From positions 1 through 34,290 of IMG/VR virus record IMGVR_UViG_3300020401_000048: DNA of 34,290 nt, one strand, 5' to 3'. A program made the position numbers and the translations under genes. This document shows positions 6,963-11,811 of the stretch, one piece after another; within the stretch, counting starts at the first letter, position 1; each line of letters starts with the position of its first letter. The DNA is from a virus. Below the pieces are notes generated by a model. The model did not search any database. It was not told where the DNA came from and saw only the letters and a list, made by a program, of their open reading frames with translations.

Positions 6963-6990
6963 GTGAACCTCCTGTGAATCTTTCACAAAA

Positions 6991-7052
6991 ATAGCCCCAC
7001 CACTTACCCGTAACTTTAGCAGAAGTCATAAACGGTTAAGCGATGAGGCTAT
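6991..7052. repeat. Nested inverted repeat A (between SSB and DUF3846-like genes)
   Basis: The outer arms ATAGCC (6991-6996) and GGCTAT (7047-7052) pair perfectly. The inner arms CTTACCCG (7003-7010) and CGGTTAAG (7033-7040) pair with one mismatch, and ACTT/AAGT pair innermost. Read on the - strand the outer arm is followed by TTTTT, so it could act as a terminator-like structure just before the next gene. Confidence 0.5.
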
Positions 7053-7053
7053 C

Positions 7054-7100
7054 TACCACCCACACCCACGTGATGAAAGGTAATCACAAAGTGGGTGGTA
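7054..7100. repeat. Perfect 10-bp inverted repeat B with nested stem
   Basis: TACCACCCAC (7054-7063) and GTGGGTGGTA (7091-7100) are perfect complements. Inside them GTGAT (7070-7074) and ATCAC (7083-7087) form a second stem. Confidence 0.65.
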
Positions 7101-7105
7101 ATGTT

Positions 7106-7155
7106 TGTGGCTAACCCTGCGAACCAAACAACACAGGACGATACCGTTAGCCACA
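7106..7155. repeat. Perfect 10-bp inverted repeat C with nested stem
   Basis: TGTGGCTAAC (7106-7115) pairs with GTTAGCCACA (7146-7155). Inside, CCTG (7116-7119) can pair with CAGG (7134-7137). Confidence 0.65.
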
Positions 7156-7160
7156 GTACC

Positions 7161-7205
7161 CCAATCTAGGCAGTAGAGGTGTCTACTGTTGGAGACCTAG
7201 ATTGG
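7161..7205. repeat. Nested hairpin D spanning the SSB stop codon
   Basis: CCAATCTAGG (7161-7170) pairs perfectly with CCTAGATTGG (7196-7205). Directly stacked inside are CAGTAGA (7171-7177) and TCTACTG (7182-7188) with a GGTG loop, and a 7-nt bulge lies on one side. The outer arm contains the ssb stop codon. There is no T-run after it, so it is not a classical intrinsic terminator. mRNA 3'-end protection or processing is possible. Confidence 0.75.
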
Positions 7206-7607
7206 AATGTCGTCAAATGGTATATCATTTTTTGGTGCAGAGCCACCCTCAGCCGAAGCCTTGCCAGCAAGACGGAAGGTAGACCCTGCGCCTGCAAGTT
7301 TAACTTTGAATGAGCGGTGTGTCACGCCATCTTTTTCGTACTCCTCAATGATTGGGAAGCCTTGAGCAAAGACGGTAATGCCCTTCTTCACATACGGCTC
7401 AATGACAGACGACACGAGGCCTTTGCCATTGCTACCGTCCCAAGCTTCGAGGCGATACCAGTGGGTCTTCTCCACCTTCTCACCCTGCTTGTTGGTGTAT
7501 CCTTCGTTTACAGCAACAGACAGGTTAGCAACCTTAGTACCGTTGACATCACGAATCTCTGGGTCTGCACCCACGTTACCTGATACTGTGATTTGTGCAA
7601 TATTCAT
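7197..7607 (-). CDS. ssb: Single-stranded DNA-binding protein
   Basis: This encodes a 136-residue SSB. The OB-fold N-terminus shows ITVSGNVGADPEIR, then VANLSVAVNEGY, then THWYRLEAWDG and KGITVFAQGFP, in bacterial SSB order. The C-terminus carries a Gly/Ser linker and an acidic tip NDIPFDDIPI, close to the DDDIPF tip through which SSB recruits partner proteins. It binds ssDNA during phage replication and annealing, alongside the exonuclease and Sak3-like protein encoded downstream. The ATG at 7607 follows AAGGAGA. The stop lies inside a strong nested hairpin. Confidence 0.93.
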   Translation of the reverse strand: MNIAQITVSGNVGADPEIRDVNGTKVANLSVAVNEGYTNKQGEKVEKTHWYRLEAWDGSNGKGLVSSVIEPYVKKGITVFAQGFPIIEEYEKDGVTHRSFKVKLAGAGSTFRLAGKASAEGGSAPKNDIPFDDIPI

Positions 7608-7645
7608 AGCTGTATTCTCCTTACGTTTGCTATGTTGAGGTTGGT

Positions 7646-7670
7646 GAGGGTATCACGTTACCTGACCCTC
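7646..7670. repeat. Short inverted repeat upstream of ssb
   Basis: GAGGGT (7646-7651) and ACCCTC (7665-7670) can form a 6-bp stem in the 106-bp gap between ssb and the small basic gene. The same gap also holds the self-complementary GCTCGAGC near 7690. This is possibly a leader structure for ssb. Confidence 0.35.
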
Positions 7671-7713
7671 TGTGGCACTACTGACGACCTTGCTCGAGCT
7701 GACGGTGAGTACC

Positions 7714-7830
7714 TCAATCTCCTTTGTTAAGATCAAACTTGGCTTTTCTTCTTGCCAGTCTGTTCTCACGGTTAGATGACTTTGTTTTACGCAAGTGTTT
7801 TGCACGTTCTTTTGTAATACGTTTAGCCAT
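7714..7830 (-). CDS. Small highly basic peptide
   Basis: This encodes 38 residues, of which more than a third are Lys or Arg (MAKRITKERAKHLRKTKSSN start). The ATG at 7830 follows GGAG with 6-base spacing. Composition suggests nucleic-acid binding. It lies immediately upstream of ssb in the same direction. No family is recognised. It is too short for certainty, but the ribosome site and placement support it. Confidence 0.55.
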   Translation of the reverse strand: MAKRITKERAKHLRKTKSSNRENRLARRKAKFDLNKGD

Positions 7831-7846
7831 CGTAATCTCCATGTTG

Positions 7847-8125
7847 TTATCTCTGATTAACCCATTGATATCGTAAACCTTTTCTTATTGGCTTCTTATA
7901 TCCTTTGAGTTTTTTGACAGTGTAAAGTGTGACTGAAATTATGCACCCCCCTATCACTGCCGCCATCATGCCAGCAAATGTGCCAGCAAACATGGCGACC
8001 AGTAAGACAGTTGAGGCTATGTCAATCGGGATGTCAAGCCAAAGAACTTTTTTGAAATCGAACTTGGCTAACAAAAATAGGATAGCCAGTGCTGAAAATA
8101 TACCAGCGATGATGTAGAATATCAT
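7847..8125 (-). CDS. Small membrane protein
   Basis: This encodes 92 residues. A hydrophobic N-terminal helix (about 2-20) and two further hydrophobic stretches (about 29-50 and 52-68; Ala/Gly-rich, GTFAGMMAAVIGG) are followed by a strongly basic tail. It is probably an inner-membrane protein with a cytoplasmic basic C-terminus. It is translationally coupled to the upstream gene through an ATGA overlap. Function is unknown. Confidence 0.6.
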   Translation of the reverse strand: MIFYIIAGIFSALAILFLLAKFDFKKVLWLDIPIDIASTVLLVAMFAGTFAGMMAAVIGGCIISVTLYTVKKLKGYKKPIRKGLRYQWVNQR

Positions 8126-8412
8126 AAGACACCCTCCGTTCTGAGTCTGGAAAATCTAGCCAATACATCTTTTAACATCTGTTGGCTTTCACATTCTGAA
8201 CGCAAAATTCTTGCTTTTCTTTTTACGTCACGGTCTGTGTAGTCTGACTTCATTAGATTGTCAGAGTATGTTTTGATTTGCTCAAGACGTTTGATTGATG
8301 GGTTGAGATATACAATCTCTGCTGCACCAGCAAACATACGAAATCTTTCGTAGTTGCTGTAGCCAGCGATTGCACCACGCTTGATGTGTTTCTTGAAGTT
8401 AGTTTTAAACAT
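8122..8412 (-). CDS. Hypothetical basic helical protein
   Basis: This encodes 96 residues, Lys/Arg-rich and almost entirely helix-compatible, with no recognised family. A CGGAGG ribosome site precedes the ATG at 8412. The stop overlaps the start of the membrane-protein gene, so the two are coupled. The upstream 111-bp gap holds two hairpins (8435-8513) that may modulate readthrough from the preceding gene. Confidence 0.6.
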   Translation of the reverse strand: MFKTNFKKHIKRGAIAGYSNYERFRMFAGAAEIVYLNPSIKRLEQIKTYSDNLMKSDYTDRDVKRKARILRSECESQQMLKDVLARFSRLRTEGVL

Positions 8413-8434
8413 GAGTTCCTCCGAGTCTGAGGCG

Positions 8435-8459
8435 TCAACAAGCCCATGTGGGTAGTTGA
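8435..8459. repeat. Hairpin in leader of the 8122-8412 gene
   Basis: TCAAC (8435-8439) pairs with GTTGA (8455-8459). Inside, CCCA and TGGG form a second stem around a TG loop. The structure is just upstream (in - strand sense) of the ribosome site at about 8420. Confidence 0.45.
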
Positions 8460-8477
8460 ACGCTGTGTGTAGGATAT

Positions 8478-8513
8478 GATGGAAGCCAGGACGAGAAGTC
8501 CATAGCTTCCATC
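8478..8513. repeat. Nested hairpin after the 222-aa gene
   Basis: GATGGAAGC (8478-8486) pairs perfectly with GCTTCCATC (8505-8513). The inner arms GGAC (8489-8492) and GTCC (8498-8501) close a 5-nt loop. It lies 11 bp beyond the stop at 8524 (- strand). It is terminator-like in position but lacks a following T-run. Confidence 0.55.
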
Positions 8514-8523
8514 GTGTGATGTG

Positions 8524-9192
8524 TTAGAGTTGAGTGCAATGTTGCTTGACGTATGCGTCCTGCTCGGACTTGGACATCAGCAACCATGTGTCCATGTTGA
8601 CACGCTTGTTCTTCGGCCGCCACTTCTTGGCTTTGGCCTCTGACTCAAGGTGCTTGCGTGATTTGTAAGCACCCATAGTGTAACCAGTGCGCTTCTCAAT
8701 CTCAGGACGTACACGATGCAATAGTACATAGTGCATATTGTAGTAGTTTATCCACTGACTGCGAAGCTGCTTCTGTTTGTCAGTGAGGTCATCGTATGCA
8801 AGCTGTGAAATCTCCTCAAGGATAACAGCTTCCTTGATAGAGTGACCAACCCTGTCACCATATTCGACAAGCTGCTCCATCTCATACTCGAAGTTGCGAA
8901 GCTGACTGTCGCACATCTTCTGTGGGATAGTCAGGTCATGTTCGCCAGCGAACATCAACCGTGACACCTCGAGTTGATGGTAGTGATCCTGCCATGCATC
9001 GTGAAATGTCTTGGCAGTCTCCTCAAAAGTGTCTGTGCGTAGACGCTTGGCTATCGTGTCAAGATAGTCAGTTGTGATGTCCTCAAGCCGAGGAAGGTCT
9101 GGCTTGTCGCCAGCCAACTCCTTGGCCTGTTGAACCTTGAGAACTGCCAGTTGGTCTGACAATGATTTGATTTGTGTAGCTGTATCTGTCAT
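8524..9192 (-). CDS. Hypothetical 222-aa helical protein
   Basis: This encodes 222 residues, largely helical and charged. The start is coiled-coil-like (IKSLSDQLAVLKVQQAKEL), and the C-terminus is basic with aromatic residues (AKAKKWRPKNKRVNMDTWLL). No motif identifies a known enzyme. It is the largest protein of the early-early block next to the structured intergenic region, so it is probably expressed first after infection. A host-takeover or replication-initiation role is possible but is inference from position only. A strong AAGGAGA site precedes the ATG. Confidence 0.7.
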   Translation of the reverse strand: MTDTATQIKSLSDQLAVLKVQQAKELAGDKPDLPRLEDITTDYLDTIAKRLRTDTFEETAKTFHDAWQDHYHQLEVSRLMFAGEHDLTIPQKMCDSQLRNFEYEMEQLVEYGDRVGHSIKEAVILEEISQLAYDDLTDKQKQLRSQWINYYNMHYVLLHRVRPEIEKRTGYTMGAYKSRKHLESEAKAKKWRPKNKRVNMDTWLLMSKSEQDAYVKQHCTQL

Positions 9193-9198
9193 GTCTAC

Positions 9199-9213
9199 TT
9201 CTCCTTGACGTTA
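9199..9213 (-). promoter_or_regulatory. Extended Shine-Dalgarno repeat, copy 1
   Basis: On the - strand this reads TAACGTCAAGGAGAA, identical over 15 bp to 9359-9373. It supplies the ribosome site of the 222-aa gene, and its TAA is the stop of the 47-aa gene. Related forms (ACGTAAGGAGAA, CGTAAAGGAGAA) precede ssb and the first early gene. Confidence 0.55.
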
Positions 9214-9354
9214 AGCGTGATTGTTAAGCTCTTGTGTGAGCTTCATGATTTCATCGAAATGCTTACCAGCAGTGACGTTATCTCCAGCCATAGCAGCTTC
9301 CGCTAAAAGTTTAAGATGGGTCTGAATATTGACCTTGATTTCGATAATAGTCAT
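9211..9354 (-). CDS. Small hypothetical protein (47 aa)
   Basis: This encodes 47 residues starting MTIIEIKVNIQTHLKLLAEA, predicted as two short helices with mixed charge. AAGGAGAA precedes the ATG at 9354 within a 15-bp sequence repeated before the next gene. No family is recognised. Codon-level compactness and a canonical ribosome site make it likely to be real. Confidence 0.55.
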   Translation of the reverse strand: MTIIEIKVNIQTHLKLLAEAAMAGDNVTAGKHFDEIMKLTQELNNHA

Positions 9355-9358
9355 TTGT

Positions 9359-9373
9359 TTCTCCTTGACGTTA
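9359..9373 (-). promoter_or_regulatory. Extended Shine-Dalgarno repeat, copy 2
   Basis: This is identical to 9199-9213 (TAACGTCAAGGAGAA on the - strand) and is placed 4 bases before the ATG of the 47-aa gene. Confidence 0.55.
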
Positions 9374-9408
9374 TGGGGTAGATGACAATCACCTACCCCT
9401 AAGTTGGC

Positions 9409-9615
9409 TTAATCAACCACTTCGGTATTGTACCATTCTAGTAAATGATACCCTGCATTAAGCAAGTTGTTCATGCAATCCATAAGCTCCTCTATTAAGT
9501 AAGGACGATGAATGCTGTCTTCACCATGCTCCTTAAGCATAAGCTTGACGTAATCGTAGTTAGTGAGTTCGACACGAATTGCCATGTCCATATCAAAGTC
9601 TTTAGTCAAAGTCAT
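9409..9615 (-). CDS. Small hypothetical acidic protein (68 aa)
   Basis: This encodes 68 residues, acidic and helical, with alternating hydrophobics (YDYVKLMLKEHG, YLIEELMDCMNNLL). TAGGAGG precedes the ATG at 9615. It is the second gene of the early arm. Such acidic mini-proteins at the start of phage early regions often bind host enzymes or mimic DNA, but nothing here specifies a target. Confidence 0.6.
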   Translation of the reverse strand: MTLTKDFDMDMAIRVELTNYDYVKLMLKEHGEDSIHRPYLIEELMDCMNNLLNAGYHLLEWYNTEVVD

Positions 9616-9624
9616 ATCAGCCTC

Positions 9625-9792
9625 CTACTGAATTGTAATGTCGATAAGTGAAGCAAGTTGTCTTGCTCTGTCCCAATCACCAGATTGGATAGCCTCCTGT
9701 ATCTCGCAACGAACAATGTCATGTTCGTCAAAATGTGATGGATAGATGTCATCAATGTACTCAACAGTCTCAATGTTATCTTTGATAGTCAT
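9625..9792 (-). CDS. First early gene, small acidic protein (55 aa)
   Basis: This encodes 55 residues, strongly acidic (ETVEYIDDIYPSHFDEHD). The second half resembles a short helical repeat unit (EAIQSGDWDRARQLASL) of the kind found in TPR-like helices. The start at 9792 follows AAAGGAGAA; the longer frame begins inside the structured non-coding region and is not supported. It is the most promoter-proximal gene of the leftward arm. Confidence 0.6.
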   Translation of the reverse strand: MTIKDNIETVEYIDDIYPSHFDEHDIVRCEIQEAIQSGDWDRARQLASLIDITIQ

Positions 9793-9892
9793 GTCAATTT
9801 CTCCTTTACGAATGACAATTAAAAGAACACACACGTTTGTTTTTGCGTGATTGCGAACCACCCAAACTGCTCTCGAACAGGTGCAAGCGCAA

Positions 9893-9910
9893 AAGGGGTT
9901 TCACCCCCTT
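9893..9910. repeat. GC hairpin with alternative pairing
   Basis: AAGGGG (9893-9898) pairs with CCCCTT (9905-9910). The loop's TTTCA can instead pair with TGAAA just downstream, giving two mutually exclusive folds, as in attenuator-like switches. Confidence 0.5.
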
Positions 9911-9929
9911 GAAAGGAAGTAGTACAACT

Positions 9930-9980
9930 CATCTCTTTTTTTCCCTTCTTAAAGACGAGACTTACGGAAAAAAAGAGATG
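9930..9980. repeat. Perfect 15-bp inverted repeat with T7/A7 tracts
   Basis: CATCTCTTTTTTTCC (9930-9944) is the exact reverse complement of GGAAAAAAAGAGATG (9966-9980), with a 21-nt loop. The A/T tract is inside the stem, so a T-run occurs in either transcript. It may act as a bidirectional transcription barrier or a protein-binding cruciform. Confidence 0.7.
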
Positions 9981-9984
9981 CCAT

Positions 9985-10002
9985 GTCGAGCTACGTCTCG
10001 AC
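9985..10002. repeat. Short hairpin GTCGAG/CTCGAC
   Basis: A 6-bp perfect stem (9985-9990 with 9997-10002) closes a 6-nt loop, 4 bp after the previous repeat. Confidence 0.5.
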
Positions 10003-10045
10003 TCAATTAAATAAACTTGCTTTTTTTGTGCTTGAGATTAAGGTT

Positions 10046-10072
10046 CTTGCTACTCATACCTGCAGTAGCAAG
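10046..10072. repeat. Perfect 9-bp hairpin CTTGCTACT/AGTAGCAAG
   Basis: Arms 10046-10054 and 10064-10072 flank a 9-nt loop. The flanks also carry an AAGGTTCTT direct repeat (10040-10048 and 10070-10078). Confidence 0.6.
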
Positions 10073-10095
10073 GTTCTTTAGCGGACGCCTGTTGG

Positions 10096-10144
10096 CCTCT
10101 TACGTGAGACACCAGCTTGCGAGCTGGATGTCGCAACTTAGAGG
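10096..10144. repeat. Nested hairpin with TGCG tetraloop
   Basis: CCAGCT (10112-10117) and AGCTGG (10122-10127) close a TGCG loop. GACA (10108-10111) and TGTC (10129-10132) extend the stem past a one-base bulge. CCTCT (10096-10100) and AGAGG (10140-10144) close the outside. Confidence 0.6.
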
Positions 10145-10198
10145 TGAGAGTAGTTTAAAACCGCAGGTATAATCTCGCAAAAATAAATGTGTGTGTGG

Positions 10199-10235
10199 GT
10201 CGGCCCCGCCGACACTCGGGCATTCCTTGCCCGAG
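10199..10235. repeat. Two adjacent GC-rich hairpins
   Basis: GTCGGC (10199-10204) pairs with GCCGAC (10208-10213) around CCC. One base later CTCGGGCA (10215-10222) pairs with TGCCCGAG (10228-10235) around a 5-nt loop. All pairs are Watson-Crick. Confidence 0.7.
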
Positions 10236-10268
10236 ACAACTAGACCGTCTGTTAAGACAAATTCCAAG

Positions 10269-10313
10269 CAACGGCTCGATGCCGTTGTGCGGAAGAGGAA
10301 CCTACGCAACGGC
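10269..10313. repeat. CAACGGC hairpin with a second copy of one arm
   Basis: CAACGGC (10269-10275) pairs with GCCGTTG (10281-10287) around a TCGAT loop. CAACGGC recurs at 10307-10313 and could compete for the same partner, giving two alternative folds. Confidence 0.6.
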
Positions 10314-10321
10314 TTTTTGCC

Positions 10322-10367
10322 CACTAGCAACATGGAAAATTAACGTCGAGCTTAAGGTAAGCTAGTG
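10322..10367. repeat. CACTAGC/GCTAGTG stem with inner hairpin
   Basis: CACTAGC (10322-10328) pairs with GCTAGTG (10361-10367). AGCTTA (10349-10354) pairs with TAAGCT (10358-10363) and shares bases with the outer arm, so the two compete. TTGCTAGTG at 10454-10462 is a further complement of the first arm. Confidence 0.55.
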
Positions 10368-10389
10368 ATAGTCTGGAGTGTGAGTGGCA

Positions 10390-10408
10390 GGCGACCTACT
10401 GGATCGCC
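10390..10408. repeat. Short hairpin GGCGA/TCGCC
   Basis: GGCGA (10390-10394) pairs with TCGCC (10404-10408). An inner CC/GG pair closes TACT with a single-base bulge. Confidence 0.45.
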
Positions 10409-10422
10409 AACGAAACGGAAGA

Positions 10423-10489
10423 CAATCACCCAACCGAACTTAATTTTGTATACTTGCTAGTGACGCAAAAAACGGCCGTTAGGTGATTG
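10423..10489. repeat. CAATCACC/GGTGATTG stem enclosing a palindrome
   Basis: CAATCACC (10423-10430) pairs with GGTGATTG (10482-10489), extended inward by AAC/GTT. AACGGCCGTT (10471-10480) inside is a perfect 10-bp palindrome. The right arm shares TTG with the next hairpin. Confidence 0.55.
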
Positions 10490-10522
10490 ACTTACGAACC
10501 CCTCGATGGGGTCGAAAGTCAA
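10487..10522. repeat. Strong hairpin TTGACTT...AAGTCAA with CCCC/GGGG
   Basis: TTGACTT (10487-10493) pairs with AAGTCAA (10516-10522). Inside, CCCC (10499-10502) pairs with GGGG (10508-10511) around a TCGAT loop, the same loop sequence as the hairpin at 10269-10287. Confidence 0.65.
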
Positions 10523-10523
10523 C

Positions 10524-10566
10524 GTCCTCATCATACAAAAAGCCAAAAGCAAACTATGATGAGGAC
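10524..10566. repeat. Perfect 12-bp inverted repeat
   Basis: GTCCTCATCATA (10524-10535) is the exact reverse complement of TATGATGAGGAC (10555-10566). The 19-nt purine-rich loop is A-rich (CAAAAAGCCAAAAGC). Confidence 0.7.
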
Positions 10567-10567
10567 A

Positions 10568-10607
10568 TTCGCTGTAAAGCGAACGGACGGCAAAGCCCCG
10601 ATTTTGC
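10568..10607. repeat. Two last small hairpins before the late promoter
   Basis: TTCGCT (10568-10573) pairs with AGCGAA (10578-10583) around GTAA. GCAAA (10590-10594) pairs with TTTGC (10603-10607). The promoter begins 11 bp further on. Confidence 0.55.
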
Positions 10608-10617
10608 AGAATGTGTC

Positions 10618-10648
10618 TTGACAGCTAGTTAAGATTGGTATGTATAAT
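10618..10648 (+). promoter_or_regulatory. Candidate late promoter upstream of terS
   Basis: TTGACA (10618-10623) and TATAAT (10643-10648) are both perfect consensus hexamers. The spacer is 19 bp, two longer than ideal. TG directly precedes the -10 box. The predicted start near 10655 gives a roughly 25-nt leader to the terS ATG. The long spacer could make it activator-dependent, which is inference. Confidence 0.6.
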
Positions 10649-10679
10649 CGTCCGTAGACGCAGTGATTGGCCCACGGAT

Positions 10680-11114
10680 ATGACAAAAGCAAATACAGCA
10701 CAACAAGAGAAATACAAAGCAGGGATTGTTCCGATGGAAGACATCGAGAAACACGCCCCTGCTGCACAAGTTGGGAACGAGAAACTGACGGAAAGCCAAG
10801 CAGAGTTGGTTCATGCAATCTTGCATAACGGTTGCAACCCCAGTGAAGCAGCACAGCAGTTGGGTAGGAATAAAGCTTGGGCGTACAATACACTGAAGAA
10901 ACAACACGTTATCGAATACCGACAGCAGTTGGCTATGATGACTTTGGGATGGGACGCCACACAAGCAATGGCAACTATGCGTGAGTTGCTGGGCAGCAAG
11001 TCTCAGTACGTCAGGCTCGAAGCCGCCAAGGACCTGATGGACAGGGCAGGATTCAGACAGGACGTTGTGCGGACTCCGTCCACCGCTGTACAGATAAACT
11101 TCAACGTAGACTAG
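10680..11114 (+). CDS. Terminase small subunit
   Basis: This encodes a 144-residue protein. The middle contains a helix-turn-helix-like segment (LTESQAELVHAILHNG, PSEAAQQLGRNKAWAYNTL) of the type that recognises the packaging site. Further helices follow (ATQAMATMRELLGSK, YVRLEAAKDLMDRAG) as in phage TerS oligomerisation domains. Position before terL supports the call. The ATG at 10680 is chosen; the longer frame starts with TTG inside the promoter. The ribosome site is weak (GGA only), so initiation may be inefficient or structure-dependent. The adjacent hairpin array is a candidate binding region for this protein. Confidence 0.8.
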   Translation: MTKANTAQQEKYKAGIVPMEDIEKHAPAAQVGNEKLTESQAELVHAILHNGCNPSEAAQQLGRNKAWAYNTLKKQHVIEYRQQLAMMTLGWDATQAMATMRELLGSKSQYVRLEAAKDLMDRAGFRQDVVRTPSTAVQINFNVD

Positions 11115-11255
11115 TATGGGTCCCAATGCTCGTATAGGCCATGATGAACACCGACCTTAAAAAACTCGCACTGATCCATAAGAAGGTGAATTGCACACGC
11201 AATAGACTTTAATAAGCTAACAAAGCCAAAATATTTTTTATCATAGGAGGTAATT

Positions 11256-11810
11256 ATGGGCGGTGAGTCACCAAGCGGTGGTGGAGGTTCGAGAGGACCA
11301 GTTGGAGTAACGTATAGCGGAAACAAGATTTCGAAAAAAACTAGGAAGGGCAGACAGGCACAAGGCGGTAGGGAAGTTGATGCTTTATCTCAGCCAATGG
11401 CTGGTTCTGGATCATCTAACCCTTTTTCTGTAGGCCCAAGTACAAATTATACTAGCTCAGAGCGGGAAAGTGGAGTTGGTTTTAGAACAGACGAGACAGG
11501 TGACAGATACGCTGTAAGGATTGACAGAGATACTGGAAAGACACCTTCATACGCTAACACTGGTACTCCAAGCACAGGAGATAGGGTTAATTACCAAAAA
11601 GCTTTAGAAGTTGAGCGTAGATTTAAAGCTGGTCAAACAATGACTGATTTTGAGTTAGATACTTTATTTGGTCCAGAAGATGGCGATTCAAATCAAACTT
11701 CTAAAAGAAAGAGAGATTCTAGAAGACAGGCAGGCAGTGGTCCGAGTGCTGCTGCGAGACGTTTATTAGCACAAGGTCAAATGGGACAAAAGACACGACA
11801 GTTCTATTGA
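11256..11810 (+). CDS. Gly/Ser-rich hypothetical protein between the terminase genes
   Basis: This encodes 184 residues, low-complexity at both ends. The Gly/Ser-rich N-terminus (GGESPSGGGGSRGP) is followed by a basic patch and a hydrophilic middle. A C-terminal half with one probable helix (YQKALEVERRFKAGQTMTDF) precedes a Lys/Arg/Gln/Ala-rich end. It is likely mostly disordered. No family is recognised. TAGGAGG precedes the ATG. It ends 1 bp before terL, so co-translation is likely. A disordered protein between terS and terL could be a packaging accessory or a minor virion protein, both inferred. Confidence 0.65.
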   Translation: MGGESPSGGGGSRGPVGVTYSGNKISKKTRKGRQAQGGREVDALSQPMAGSGSSNPFSVGPSTNYTSSERESGVGFRTDETGDRYAVRIDRDTGKTPSYANTGTPSTGDRVNYQKALEVERRFKAGQTMTDFELDTLFGPEDGDSNQTSKRKRDSRRQAGSGPSAAARRLLAQGQMGQKTRQFY

Positions 11811-11811
11811 T

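Larger units (their letters stand above)
9793..10679. other. 887-bp non-coding region packed with stem-loops, between early and late arms
   Basis: No convincing gene is found here. Short frames on the - strand run through the palindromes and lack ribosome sites. The stretch holds about fifteen consecutive inverted repeats between 9893 and 10607, several perfect over 8-15 bp, with few unstructured bases between them. It separates the leftward early genes from the rightward late genes and ends in a sigma70-like promoter. Candidate roles are replication origin, packaging site, structured leader or small RNAs for either arm, or a series of terminators. It is disproportionately long for so compact a genome. 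Confidence 0.8.

Noticed and set aside
6991-7052. tRNA-like appearance of the first nested repeat (- strand, about 62 bases)
   Set aside because: It has paired ends and an inner stem, but no T-loop consensus, no proper anticodon arm and no seven-base acceptor stem.
10100-10333. Open frame on the - strand through the hairpin region (77 codons)
   Set aside because: It has no ribosome site, passes through several palindromes, and its Cys/Leu/Ser-rich product looks like random translation.
10635-10679. Longer TTG start for the terminase small subunit
   Set aside because: The TTG lies between the -35 and -10 boxes of the promoter and upstream of the expected transcript start.
10531-11126. Two open frames on the - strand opposite terS and the hairpin array
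   Set aside because: They lie antisense to a convincing terminase small subunit gene, lack ribosome sites, and have low-quality Cys/Leu-rich products.
11170-11215. Hairpin ATTGC-ACAC-GCAAT after terS as an intrinsic terminator
   Set aside because: The stem is only 5 bp and is followed by mixed A/T rather than a T-run. A terminator here would also cut off the terL operon.
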